Source of the DNA: Tupaia tana
Lineage: Eukaryota; Chordata; Mammalia; Scandentia; Tupaiidae
Direction of reading: 5' to 3'
DNA length: 64,000 nt
Assembly: GCA_026018925.1 (NCBI GenBank)
Contig: JAKSZU010000004.1
Location: 34,677,233-34,741,232, forward strand
Part shown: one piece after another, positions 20,635 to 31,080 of the stretch
Numbering within the stretch: position 1 is the stretch's first letter
How the letters are laid out: every line of letters starts with the position of its first letter
Position numbers and translations under genes: made by a program
Notes under the pieces: generated by a model
What the model was told of the DNA's origin: nothing
The model's input: the letters and a program-made list of their open reading frames with translations, nothing else
Database searches by the model: none

Positions 20635-20871
20635 ATGTCGTTGAACTCCCATGTAGTCGACCGTGGTTTGAGTCCCGGACCCAGTGACTTAAACTCACAC
20701 CAGGTGCATGTTCATGCATGCCGAAGATCCCGAGAGGAGAATGGAGGAGAAGGGATTGTGGCATGGCCATCCCCCCCTTGGGGGTGATTTCTCGCTTTTG
20801 TCTCTCTGTCTCTCTCTCTCTCTGGTGAGCACATGTGCCCTGTAGCAAAAACCTCTCCAGAAAAAAAAAAA
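20635..20871 (+). mobile_element. 5'-truncated SINE, family A, with perfect TSD
   Basis: It starts at ATGTCGTTGAACTCCC, so about 25-30 bp including the A box are absent, while the B box and all downstream parts are present. A perfect 16-bp TSD, AAGACTACAAGAGAAG, lies at 20619-20634 and 20872-20887. The truncation therefore happened during insertion rather than later. Confidence 0.93.
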
Positions 20872-20975
20872 AAGACTACAAGAGAAGGTGAGAACTGGAG
20901 AGATTTATATGAACCTATTCCAAAGGCATCTGACAAGTCCGTACTGTTTGTCAGAGATAAGAATAAGAAAATCTT

Positions 20976-21237
20976 GGGACCAGCAGTTAGCATAATGGCT
21001 ATGTCACTGGACTCCCACGTAGTCAACCGCGGTTCGCGTCCCAGACCCAGTGGCTTAAAACGCCGGGTGCGTGTGCGTGCGTGCCCAAGATCCTGAGAGG
21101 AGAATGGAGGAGAAGGGATTGCGGCGTGACCATCCCCCCTGGGGGGTGATTTCTCGCTTTCTGTCTCTCTGTCTCTCTCTGTCTGGCGAGCGCAGGCGCC
21201 CTATAGCAAAAACCTCTCAAAAAAAAAAAAAAAAAAA
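20976..21237 (+). mobile_element. tRNA-derived SINE, family A (young)
   Basis: A full-length sense copy, missing only a few bases near CTTAAAACGCCGGG. A perfect 17-bp TSD, AAGAATAAGAAAATCTT, lies at 20959-20975 and 21238-21254. The right TSD touches the first base of another SINE. Confidence 0.95.
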
Positions 21238-21254
21238 AAGAATAAGAAAATCTT

Positions 21255-21489
21255 GGGGCCAGCTGGTGGCATGGTGGTTAAAGTGGCTGGATCCCACAGG
21301 GCTGACTGGTTTAAGTCCTGGACCCAACATGCCATGTATGTGTGTGCCCCAAATCCCCAGATGAGAATAGGGGAGAAGAGATTATGGTGCGGCCATCACT
21401 CCTAGGGATGGTTTCTCTCCCTTCTCCCCGCTCTTCCCCCTGGCAAGTGTGTGTATCCTATAGCAAAAGCTGGAGGGGAAAAAAAAAAG
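21255..21489 (+). mobile_element. tRNA-derived SINE, family A (older subfamily)
   Basis: Head GGGGCCAGCTGGTGGCATGG, B-box-like TTTAAGTCC, a CpG-poor body and a short A tail. It lies in the same direction and directly next to the young copy at 20976-21237. Confidence 0.85.
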
Positions 21490-22370
21490 TCATCATACAG
21501 CCCACCTCATATGGAGCTTCAGACATGTATATTTCCCCTCAATTCTGGGACAGCCGTGGGACATAGGAAGAAGTCTTCGGGTTGATACATAGGTTAAGAA
21601 GTGTGCCCAGGTGAGGAGCTAATCCGCAATGCCCCAGGGTTTTCCCTGAACCTGGTTTGATCTGCTATGGCAGGCACATGTACACAGCCTGGTGCTGGCG
21701 AACTCTTCCTGCTGTGGAACTGAAAGCAGCCCCCTGCCACCCTTCCGCCTGTTCGTTCTCCCTCTCCCCTGAGCACGCACCTTCCCAAGTCTGCTGCCCC
21801 TTTCACATGGCAGCCTTCAGGTCACTGAAGAGAGTTATTGTGTCCATTTCCCTAGCTCTCTGTTTCCAGTCTGTCTTTCTGAAAAGCTCGGAGAGGTGTT
21901 TTTATTCACCAGTGTCTTGGGAAATTTCATGGTTTTTAGATTCATGCTGAGTTTGTCCAGGTGTGCCAATATTTGTCTTATATGATATAAATTAATTGTC
22001 TAGAAGAGCAAGAAACCTTTGTAGGCACTTACTCACTAATGCAAACCAGTTCCTTTGGGCATTGATGGAAGGAAAAATATTCAAAATGAACCAGATCATT
22101 TTCACTGGGAGAGTGTAGTTGTTGAATTCACATTCTACTTTTTAGGACCCATCTGTAGCGTGACAGTTCAGTATTACTATGTACTGTAACCATGGGGAAC
22201 ACTTGTAATAGAGCCCAGCTCTTATGTAAGGGATTTATAGAGCTAGAGAAAGTGTGATACTCTTCCATTTTATTACCAAGTTATTATGAAGGTGGCAAAT
22301 AACTTAGCTCCACTCAGATTTAGAAGAATAACTCTTGTAAGTAAGATTTAAATTTATGAAAAGAGACAAA
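21490..22370. other. no recognisable feature
   Basis: No gene or repeat could be named. The 97-codon open frame (21657-21950) lacks support. Confidence 0.45.
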
Positions 22371-22372
22371 CT

Positions 22373-22436
22373 TTTTTAAAAGAGATTTATTTATTTAATT
22401 TTATTAATTCATTTTTAAAATTTGACCAGACACACA

Positions 22437-22486
<50 letters not shown>

Positions 22487-22582
22487 CCCACCAGTTCCAG
22501 GATTTGAACTGTGGTCAGCCATGTGCAAGTATCCAGTGCCTTACCCACCACACAACCTGCTGGGGGAGGTTTGTCTCGGGGG
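22373..22582 (-). mobile_element. short SINE, family B, with expanded microsatellite
   Basis: A minus-strand family B copy. Its pyrimidine-rich part has become an (AC)n(AG)n microsatellite (22432-22482). The flanks share GAGACAAACT (22362-22371 and about 22582-22591), a likely TSD. Confidence 0.8.
22432..22482. repeat. (AC)n(AG)n microsatellite
   Basis: About 11-12 AC units pass directly into about 14 AG units within a SINE. Confidence 0.95.
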
Positions 22583-23165
22583 AGACAAACTCTTAAGAGG
22601 AATTTTAAGAATAAAATGTTGTAAGTTGGCATGTGCGTATTTAGTTTGAGAACCAGAAGGGAAAGGTGCCTGGTATGATTGAACCTGAAGGTATTAACAG
22701 TCATAACTCCTTTCCTCCATCACCGTAGTTACCAGCCACAGCACCAGTGCCACTACTGTGTTGGGAACTCCTGTAGTGAATTTACAGTGTGCTCAATTAT
22801 CTCCTTGCTTCTCAAAGCTTGGGATGTAAACAGTATTGGTAACCTTTCCATTTTCCCGTCTGTAAAATGAAGCTAAGTATCTGCTCAAGATCTTCTGTCT
22901 CCTGTGTAGGCGAGCGAGAGTCTAGCTCCTGCTTTCCTCCTATACCTTGTTTCTTGTCTCTGCTAAAGAGGCTATAAATAAACTGACTGATGAACAATGC
23001 ACTTGGGAACACATTAAAAATCTCTAATTGTAGATGGAACACTAATGAGGTTTCATAAGGGATACACTCATTCTCAGTAAAACTGCTAAACTAAGGCTTA
23101 TGCTGAAGCATTTATTTCCGCATCCAAATATATGCCTCCTATATTAGCATTATTCTTTATTAAGA

Positions 23166-23185
23166 TACAGTACAGCTGTACTGTA
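23166..23185. repeat. perfect 20-bp palindrome
   Basis: The left arm TACAGTACAG is followed without spacer by its exact reverse complement. Confidence 0.95.
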
Positions 23186-23254
23186 CAAATCTGTTCACTC
23201 TAAAAGGTAAAGACAACATGATTTAGTAAAATGACTGTCAGCTTCTCAAGAGGT

Positions 23255-23395
23255 GGCATAATGTGAATTTTCACTAGGGCTGCCACTAACCCTCTGTGCG
23301 GTCTTGGCCTCGTTTATTCTCCCTGGATCTCAGAATTTCCATCTGTAAGATGTGAACACTGGACACTGATTATGAAGCTTCGTTCTAGCTTTGCA
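23255..23395 (+). mobile_element. MIR SINE fragment
   Basis: GGCTGCCACTAACC, CTGTGCGGTCTTGGCCTCG, GGATCTCAGAATTTCCATCTGTAAGATG. The order fits the plus-strand MIR core and central region. Confidence 0.7.
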
Positions 23396-23570
23396 TAATG
23401 CATAGGCCATGATTGCTAACTCTCAGAAAAATAAAAATGTTTTTGATGAAAGAAAATCGCAGATAACCAAGCTGATGCCAGTCCCTTGCTTTGAATTTAT
23501 TTGTGGCGGTTTTATTCTGAGAATATATGATGTAATAGTGCCTCATTGCCCACCTATTCAAGGCATTCTT

Positions 23571-23836
23571 TTTTTTTTTTTTTTTGGAGAGGTTTTTGCT
23601 ATAGGGCGCGTGCGCTCGCCAGACAGACAGAGAGAGACAGAGAGATAGAAAGCGAGAAATCACCCCCCAGGGGGGATGGCCACACTGCAATCCCTTCTCC
23701 TCCATTCTCCTCCCGGGATCTTGGGCACGCACGCACACGCGCCCGGCGTGAGTTTAAGCCACCAGGTCCGGGACTCGAACCGCGGTCGACTACGTGGGAG
23801 TCCAGCGACATAGCCATTACGCTAACTGCTGGTCCC
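23571..23836 (-). mobile_element. tRNA-derived SINE, family A (very young)
   Basis: One of the best-preserved copies. All CpG-rich blocks are intact, the minus-strand B box is GGTTCGAGTCC, and a perfect 11-bp TSD AAGGCATTCTT lies at 23560-23570 and 23837-23847. A chance ORF of 113 codons spans it. Confidence 0.96.
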
Positions 23837-23849
23837 AAGGCATTCTTGA

Positions 23850-24384
23850 CACTTGTCAAGGCTTATCTAAATCTTCATACCACTTAGGTGTGGCTGGAAG
23901 AATGATGTTCCTGACTTCCTCCTCACACATGAATTGAAATCAAGAGAAAAACTGTAGCTTCCTGCTTTTTTCCATGGTGAACTTTCCACTTATTTTCCAA
24001 CAGCTTTTTTTGGCAGCCAGATCTACAGCAGGACAGAGATTGGAGAAAGGTAATAGTTGGTCTCCTGATTTCTCCTCTGCTTGTTTTCTCTCCATAGCAG
24101 AGTTAACTGCTGTCTCTTCACAGCATTTTGAATGCACTTCCTTGAGCATGAACCTGGCAGGGTGGCCAATATTCATTTCTCTCGCTTGCCTCCTCTGGCT
24201 TATACATTCATCGGGTAGAGACAGAACATGTCTGTGCTTAGATAATATCTGGCACATAAATGCTGCACAAGAAATGGTGAGCGAATGACTAAGGAGGAAA
24301 AGTTGTGTTTCTAAATACACACTAATGAACACTGTTTTAAGTCCTATGCACAGATCCATTTATAAAACAAATCAATCAAAAGTT
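23850..24384. other. no recognisable feature
   Basis: Unique-looking DNA. A 139-codon minus-strand open frame and a 104-codon plus-strand frame overlap here. I see neither domain nor splice-site context to support either. Confidence 0.4.
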
Positions 24385-24399
24385 TCCTCTTTGACCATT

Positions 24400-24635
24400 C
24401 ATTTGCCAGAGGGTGCGTGTGTGTGCTTGCCAAAGAGAGACAGAGGTAGAAGGGGAGAGAAAGCACCCTCCTGCGTGGCATGGTCATGATGCAGTCTGCT
24501 CTCCATTTCTCCCATCCTGCTTTGGGGCAAGTGCACACGTGTCCAGCATATTTTTCAAGCTGCTGGAGTTGGGATTCGAACTGCAGTTAGCCATGAGGGA
24601 TCTATTTCCCTTAACCACAAGGCCATCGAGCTGGC
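24400..24635 (-). mobile_element. tRNA-derived SINE, family A (old subfamily)
   Basis: A CpG-poor minus-strand copy ending in the reversed head GAGCTGGCC. The TSD CCTCTTTGACCATT (24386-24399) and CCTCTTTGATCATT (24636-24649) differs at one base. Confidence 0.9.
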
Positions 24636-24699
24636 CCTCTTTGATCATTTTTTATCTGATCTCTCCAATTTGAAGTACTCTTTTTCTTTCCTGGAAATA

Positions 24700-25989
24700 G
24701 TTATTGCACTATGTGTTTAGTAATTAATTATGTACTGCCTCATATATATTTTGGTTCTTACAATTTCTGTTTTTCAGATATTGTCTAATTTATATTACCC
24801 TTTGTTTTTCTATCAAGATTGTAAATTCTTGGAGGGCAGGAGCAGATAGTATAGTATTTAATTATTTCTTTTCATTTGGGGACTCTGTATATTTGGCACT
24901 TGAAGTTCTTTAACTCTTTGATGCTCTGTTTATTTTCTTAATCCACTTTTTTTTCCCTCTAGGTTTTGTTTTGGTTAGTTTTGATTATTGTGTTTTCAGC
25001 TTCACTAATATTCATTTTTTGCAATGTCTAATCTGATGTTACTCTTACCAAGTGTATTTTTCATTACATATTTTGTAGATTTCCTTTCTACAAGTTTGAT
25101 TTGGGTCTTTTTTTATATATTCAGTGTCTCTACTTAATCTTTGAACACATAGAACATAGTCATAGAATATAGTTATACTGTTTTAATGTTCTCATATGCT
25201 AATTTTTTAAAAAAGTTTTTGCCATAGAGCACATGCACTGGCTGGAGAGAGACAGAGAGACAGAGACACAGAGAGAAAGTGAGAAATCACCCCCTGACAC
25301 ACAAGGGGTATGGCCATGCTGCAATCCCTTCTCCTTCATTCTCCTCCTGGAATTTTGGGCACATACTCACATGGGCCTGGAGTGAATTTCAAGCCGCCAG
25401 GTCTGGGACTTGAATCATGATCATGTGGGAGTCCAGTGCCCTAACCACTATGCCACCTGCTGGCCCCCTTATATGCTAATTCTGATGTCTGTGTCAGTTT
25501 CCATTGATTTATTTTCCTCCCCATTAGCAATCATATTTTCCTGCCTTTTTGCATGTCTAGTAATCATTGATTAGATGCCATATATTTTGAATTTTATCTT
25601 GTTAGGTGCTGGATAATTTTGTATTCCTGTAAGTATTGAACTTTTTCTGAGTTGCAGTTAAGTTTCTTAGAAGTAGTTTGATCTTTTGGGGTTTTACTTT
25701 GAAGGGTTGTTAGACAGGACTAGAATAATACCAAACAGAGGTAATAATTCCCCATGACAGAGAACAGTCTCTTCCATGTATTCTACTGAATGCCTGGAAA
25801 ATCATGGCATTTTCCAACCAGGAATCATCCTCTTGGATGTTTCTTTTCCCAACCTTGGGTAGTTTCCTGACGTGCACACACTGATCAGTGCTCTGCTGAA
25901 GACTTGAGGAGGACTCCTTTGGCTTTCTGTGCAACTCTTTTCTCTCTGCTATTTTGTTTTGCTAATGTTGACTGAATGAATGAACAATT
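24700..25989 (-). mobile_element. old LINE (L1M-like) 3' region, host of younger insertions
   Basis: TGTCAGTTTCCATTGATTTATTTTCC, TTTTTGCATGTCTAGTAATCATTGATTAGATGCC, GGTGCTGGATAATTTTGTATTCCTG and a later GGGTAGTTTCCTGACGTGCAC block follow, in order, an ancient L1-type repeat seen throughout mammals. The subfamily and exact ends are uncertain. It probably continues after the inserted LINE-1, at 27554-27640. Confidence 0.5.
25205..25468 (-). mobile_element. tRNA-derived SINE, family A (older)
   Basis: A minus-strand copy with a variant palindrome block CACCCCCTGACACACAAGGGG. The TSD ATATGCTAATT is on both sides (25194-25204 and 25471-25481). It is inserted in the old LINE. Confidence 0.9.
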
Positions 25990-26002
25990 AGGATTCAATT
26001 TT

Positions 26003-27540
26003 AATTTTTAAATTTTAGGTTTTTATATATTTAATCACAATACATTACTTAGCTTGTAAAGTGAATTTACCCCACATGAATACACCTCACACCAGAGAAC
26101 TGAGGATACAATACATGTTGTCATCCACAGACAGCAATCTATTTCTGTGTCCCAGAAATATCTTGCCTCTCTATTTTTCTCCTTAATTTCTTTCCTCACA
26201 CTCTTCCTCTTCTCCCACTCACTTCCCACATTGTCGCCAGCATCTATAACCATTTTCAATGCTTCTATGTCCTCTAATCTTTGGGTTTCCACCATAGAGT
26301 GTAGACAGTTAGTATATGTTAAGTGGAGACATACAATATCTCTCTTTGATAGCCTGGCTTGTTTCCCTCAGCAGTAAATCTTTCATATTCATCTACTTTC
26401 TATCAAATGCCAGGATTTTTTGTTTTTATGACTGAGTAGTATTCCATAGAGTTTATGTGCCACACTTTTTCAATCCATTCATCTGTTCATGGACATTTAG
26501 GTTGGTTCCATGTCTTAGCAGTTGTGAATAATGCCGCAATAAACATAGACGTGTCGCAATAAACATAGATGTGCAAGCACTTTTCCAACTGAGTGTTCTC
26601 CTGTCCTTTGGATAGATACCCAGGAGTGGAATTGCTGGATCATATGGTAGTTCTATTCACAGGTCTTTGAGGAACACCCATATTGTTCTCCACAGTGGCT
26701 GGACCAATTTTCATTCCCACCAACAGTGAAGGAGAGTTCCCCCTTCACCACATCCCTACCAGTACTTATCATTTTTTGTTTGTTTAACCTTTGCCATTCT
26801 GACTGGGGTTAGGTGGCATCTCATTGCGGTTTTGATCTCCATCTCGTTCATAATGAGGAATGTTGAGCATTTTTTCATATGCTTTTTGGTTGTTCATATG
26901 TCTTAGAGAATTATTTGTTTAGCTCATTCTCCTATCTTTTCATTGGGTTAATCATTTTTATTTTTTGGGGGGGGAGTAAGCCATTTGAGTTCCCTGTGTA
27001 TTCTGGTTATCAGTCCCTTATCTGAGGCATATTTTACAAAAATATTCCCTCATTCTGAGGGTTGTCGATTCACACTAATTACTGTGTCTTTTGCTGTGCA
27101 GAAATGTCTTAATCTGATGTAATTCTACTTACCTATTCTGGGAATTATTGCCTGGGCTTTGGGGTCTTATTTAAGAAGTCTTGGCCTACCCCAGTGTCTC
27201 CCAGAGTTCCCCCAGTGTTTTCCACCAGTAGTTTTATAGTTTGAGGTCTTAGGTATAGATCTTTGATCCATTTTGAGTTGATTTTTGTTAATGGTGAGAG
27301 GGGTCCAGGTTCATCTAACTGCAGTTGGATACCAAGTTTTTCCAGTACCATTTGCTAGAGAGGTTTTCCTTTTTGCACTGGATTTAGTGGTACCCTTTGT
27401 CAAAAATCAGTTGGCTGTATGTTTTGGGATTTATTTCTGGGGTCTATATTCTATTCGATTGGTCTATACGTCTGTTTTTGTGCCAATACCATGCTGTTTT
27501 GATTATCACAGCTTTGTAAGGTATTTTGTGGTAAAGGAGT
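26003..27540 (-). mobile_element. LINE-1, 5'-truncated (ORF2 3' half and 3' UTR)
   Basis: Antisense LINE-1. 26400-27540 contains, reversed, the ORF2 C-terminal part, with hallmarks such as GTATTCCATAGAGTTTATG, AATTGCTGGATCATATGG and the minus-strand frame at 27145-27351 encoding [15 protein letters not shown] residues. 26003-26400 is the 3' UTR. The reading frame is broken by several stops, so this is a dead copy. The TSD AGGATTCAATTTT (25990-26002) and AAGATTCAATTTT (27541-27553) supports a single ~1.5-kb insertion truncated at its 5' end. Confidence 0.93.
26532..26571. repeat. 20-bp tandem duplication inside LINE-1
   Basis: GCAATAAACATAGA occurs twice, 20 bp apart, within the antisense ORF2 region. 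The two units differ at two bases. A local slippage duplication is likely. Confidence 0.9.
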
Positions 27541-27649
27541 AAGATTCAATTTTCAAAGTGTCAGTTTATGAACAACTTTAAAAGCCTTTTTTTATAGAAA
27601 TGAGATTAAGAGTACATCTTTGTATATGTGATTGAAGTCTCTCTCTCTT

Positions 27650-27883
27650 TTCTTAATTTACTATAGGGTGTGTGTACTCATCAGGGTGAGATAGAGAAAG
27701 TGAAAAAGAAAAGGTACACCCTTAGAGGATGGCCATGTCACAACGCCTTGTCCTCCCTCCCCCTCTTGGAATTTTGGACACACATGCCCCTAGAATGTTT
27801 AAGTGGCCAGGTCTGGAACTCAAACTGTGTAGTTAGCCATTTGAAATCAAACCGCCTTAGCCAACATGCCACTGGTTTGCCCA
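27650..27883 (-). mobile_element. tRNA-derived SINE, family A (old subfamily)
   Basis: A diverged minus-strand copy lacking the GC palindrome. A perfect 15-bp TSD, AAGTCTCTCTCTCTT, lies at 27635-27649 and 27884-27898. Confidence 0.88.
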
Positions 27884-27910
27884 AAGTCTCTCTCTCTTAT
27901 TTATTTATTT

Positions 27911-28131
27911 TTTAAAGAACTTTTTGCTATAGGATACATGCACTCATGGGAGGGACAGAGAGACAGAAAGTGAGAAATCACTCTCCACGGGGATGGCCAC
28001 ACTGCAATTCCATTCTCCGCTTGGGAGAGTTTGCCCGGTGTCAGTTTCAAGTTGCTGGGTCCAGGACTTGAACCACGATTGACCACATGGGAGTCTAGTG
28101 ATGTAACCATTACATCACCTGCTGGTCCCCC
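27911..28131 (-). mobile_element. tRNA-derived SINE, family A
   Basis: A minus-strand copy starting right after the right TSD of the previous SINE. Its own right flank, AAAATCTCTTTTA, resembles that TSD, so both SINEs seem to have used the same target. Confidence 0.88.
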
Positions 28132-28314
28132 AAAATCTCTTTTAAATTTTTAGACAATCAACTACTTTAATGGTTTTTAATCTTTCTTTTTGGGGGGAGC
28201 CTCTCATTAGGACGTGGTTAATTTTAATTCATGCCATCTAACTTAAACTTTAAATGACAAGGGGAAGTATATGAACTAAGAATAGAGTAACCATACCGTA
28301 CGGACCAACAAAAC

Positions 28315-28406
28315 GAAGACTTTTAGGCAGTTGACCCTCAGGTGTGTCCTATCCCAAGCCTGAAGACTTTTACAGTTGACCCTTAGGTGTGTCATATCTC
28401 AAGTCT
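28315..28406. repeat. tandem duplication, units of 47 and 45 bp
   Basis: Unit 1 (28315-28361) and unit 2 (28362-28406) share GAAGACTTTTA, CAGTTGACCCT, AGGTGTGTC and TCTCAAG/TCCCAAG blocks, with a 2-bp gap and a few substitutions. A third unit starts with GAAG at 28407 and then diverges. The sequence is not related to the SINEs or LINEs here. It could be part of an unrecognised LTR, whose U3 regions often carry such repeats. Confidence 0.9.
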
Positions 28407-28749
28407 GAAGTTAGCTGAGGAGGTGGTTCTTATCTTGAGTGCCTTTTCCATGTTGGATGCGCCTGGATATCTGTTATCCAAGCAGACTGCAGCTGGTCTG
28501 CAAATAGCTGTGAGTCTGTACATTCTTATCAACTGGAGACAATTGATAGTGGATATGTTCTACCGGGGCCATGGTCAAGGGCAAGTCATGCTATATTTGG
28601 GTCTTCAAGAACGGGTAGAATGAACCATATTTGGTAAGCCTCTTTTTCTGGTTTCCTCAGTTGCTCTTGGTTAAAAGTTGATTTTGGACTCCCACTCCCA
28701 AGTCCCTGTCTTGCACAGTAGGTGTGGTGGAAGTGGCTTGAGGTTGTCT

Positions 28750-28870
28750 TTCAGACTCAGTATTTTCATCTGTAGAGATACTGAGATCTAAGTTGTCAGA
28801 CTGCCATGAGGAGTAAATGAAGTAATAAATGCTAGTTGCCTAACGCAATTTCAGGCACACAGGACTCCCC
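28750..28870 (+). mobile_element. MIR SINE fragment
   Basis: CAGACTCAGTATTTTCATCTGTAGAGA, then GCCATGAGGAGTAAATGAAGTAATAAATGC and a CAGGCACA end. Plus-strand MIR central/3' part. Confidence 0.65.
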
Positions 28871-28874
28871 TCAA

Positions 28875-30335
28875 CCCCCTAACTTAATTTTAAAAGGTAA
28901 CCATCTGCCTCTGGAGTTGAGTTGTACTGAGTGGTTATCAATAATAAAGACACGTGGAGTTCCTGTATCTCTCTCTCTTACTACTCAGCTTTTCCTTCAG
29001 AGTTTACTGTGTGATCCTCAGTTTTTAGGCCAAGTGCTTATTTCCCTGCAATGGTGTCCTCTTGACTTAAAGCATGGTCTTTGCTTTTCTTTGTTCTTTT
29101 ACTGCTCTTGCCTGGTAAGCAGAGTTGTTTAAAGACATTTCCATCCTTCCCTATCCTTCCGCCTTCAAATCCATAGTCCAGGCAGGGGGTGGCTTTAATG
29201 AATAGGAACGCTCTGCATTTAGCTAAGCAGTTTCTTATTTTCCCTCTCAGATACTGATTAAACCTCTCCCTGATGTACCTATGAAGACTGGGTGCCATTT
29301 GCATGTTTTCTAGAGTGACACAGTGATTCTGCAGTAAGCCAAAATTAGAACCTGCTACTCGAAGGCATCTGACTTTTTCCTTAAAGAGTGAATGGTGTTG
29401 CTCTCCCAAAAAACTACCAGTTGATTTTTACTTTCAGGTGTACTTCATATTTAAATCTGATGAGATAACAATGATTTAATATTTCTTTTTGCCTTTTTTT
29501 TAAGGCGAGGGTATTTTCCTTGCTGGTCTAATCTAGCTACCCTGACCCTTGGTGCTTAAATGATCTAGGCAGCAAGTTTTTTTGATGCCATCCAGAATGC
29601 TAATAGTGATATTTATTCTCTCTTCCTGTTGCTTACGATACTTGTAATTATGTTTGTCAGAGGGTAAACTGTTGTTTCTCACTATACCAAAGTGTAGCAG
29701 TCTATACCTACAGAAATGTGTGAATATGTGAGTGCATGACTGAATGGGCCAATATATTTACATAGCTATTGATTTAAATGTCTCCAGGTTATTGGTCCAA
29801 TGTGTGCCATCTTGGGAGGTGAGATGGGATAATTGAATAAAACATCAGTTGTGCCACGGTACCTTTGTACACATGAGGAAAGGCACCCGTTTTGTGACAT
29901 GTGTACATCCCATGCCGTGATGCTCAGTGTGGCGTGAGGAGTCTGGGATGTACTTCTGTCCTCCCTCCCTGGGTAGTGTGGCCTTCTGCAGGGCACAACC
30001 AGTACAATTGTATGAGAACACACTGCTTGGCTGGCATTATGGTACTAAGTGCTCCGAAGGAGGAGGCAGCCTCTAATCTTGTCGATATTTCCCTTGGGAG
30101 CAGACCCCATGAAGGTATGGCTCCCCCTATGCTGTCTTTGAGACTCTTGGGATGCTTCTATCTGCCTCCCGAAAGTCAGATTCTGATTCTCGGTGATGTT
30201 TGTCTGTTTTTGTGAAGACGTGGAGCAGAACGTTGCAGAAATCCTCTTTCATTAGCTTTGTTAGTGTCTCATTTTAGTGGAAATGAGGCCAGACACCCAT
30301 TCTTGTGTCTGAGGCTGAATGGGTACTGGCCTTAC
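28875..30335. other. no recognisable feature
   Basis: No gene or repeat that I can name. Open frames of 98-123 codons exist on both strands without support. Confidence 0.4.
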
Positions 30336-30339
30336 TCTG

Positions 30340-30960
30340 CCATCTAATCACATTTCTTTCTCTTCCTCCAACTGACACCTTCTAATCTGGCGTTGCTCTT
30401 CTTCTTGGGTCACTAAGGACATCTTGCTGATTATTCCCACTTCTTGGCCATTGTTCAGGTGTTTCCTTTGTCAGTGATCCCTTCCCTTCCTTTATAAATT
30501 CTGCAGAATCCTTCCCTTTAAAAAAAAAAAATAAAAAGTTAATTTATTTATTGAGAGAGACAGACAGATCTCCAACAGGTCTTGCTGTGCTGCAGTCTTG
30601 CGCTGCTGCGGTACTTGCCTCGGCCTTCCAGTCAGCCAGGATCATGGATATCCCTGTGGTTCTGTGTGGAATGTTTTGGTCAACCCAGGATTTGAGCCCC
30701 AGCCCTTCCCATGTGGCTCCAGTATTGTGCAATGGTGCCTTACTGCCTCCAATACCATGGCTGGGCCCATGTAGGATCCTTTCTGTTCTCTAAAGCCTAC
30801 CTTAAGTAGTTGCTCTTCATTGAAAATATGCATCCCTTCCATCCTTCTACAAAACTTATTTGATTTTTCAAATTAAAATAATAAATGTTAGTGTATGTTC
30901 ATTCCTTAGAAATACTGCCTAGCACATAGTTTGTGCTCAATACTTAGCTATAATTATTGC
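30340..30960 (+). mobile_element. L2 LINE 3' region split by a family C SINE
   Basis: The left part has TTGTTCAGGTGTTTCCTTTGTCAGTGATCCCTTCCC. It resumes after the SINE with AAAGCCTACCTTAAGTAGTTGCTC, TTAAAATAATAAATG, ACTGCCTAGCACATAGTTTGTGCTCAATAC. This is the standard order of an L2 3' end. Confidence 0.7.
30520..30772 (-). mobile_element. tRNA-like SINE, family C
   Basis: A minus-strand copy with an A-rich tail (reversed: AATAAATAAATTAAC). It then shows TCTCCAACAGGTCTTGCTGTGCTGC, the CAGTCAGCCAGGATCATGGATA block, and a reversed head with CCATGGCTGGGCCC. It splits an L2. Confidence 0.82.
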
Positions 30961-30969
30961 TTTATTTAA

Positions 30970-31080
30970 ATTGCTATAGACATTAATTCAATAAGCAAAC
31001 ATTCCCTCTGCAGGCTCTGCTTCAGGCTTGGAGATACAGAACTGTGTAGAACTTTGGGCTTGTGTATAGGCAGGAGGGTT
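30970..31080 (-). mobile_element. possible L2 LINE 3'-end remnant
   Basis: ATTAATTCAATAAGCAAACATTCCC, then GGCTTGGAGATACAGAACTG fits the reversed L2 terminus. Weak. Confidence 0.45.

Noticed and set aside
22432-22482. CRISPR-like or other phased repeat array
   Set aside because: It is a plain dinucleotide microsatellite. CRISPR arrays do not occur in this type of genome.
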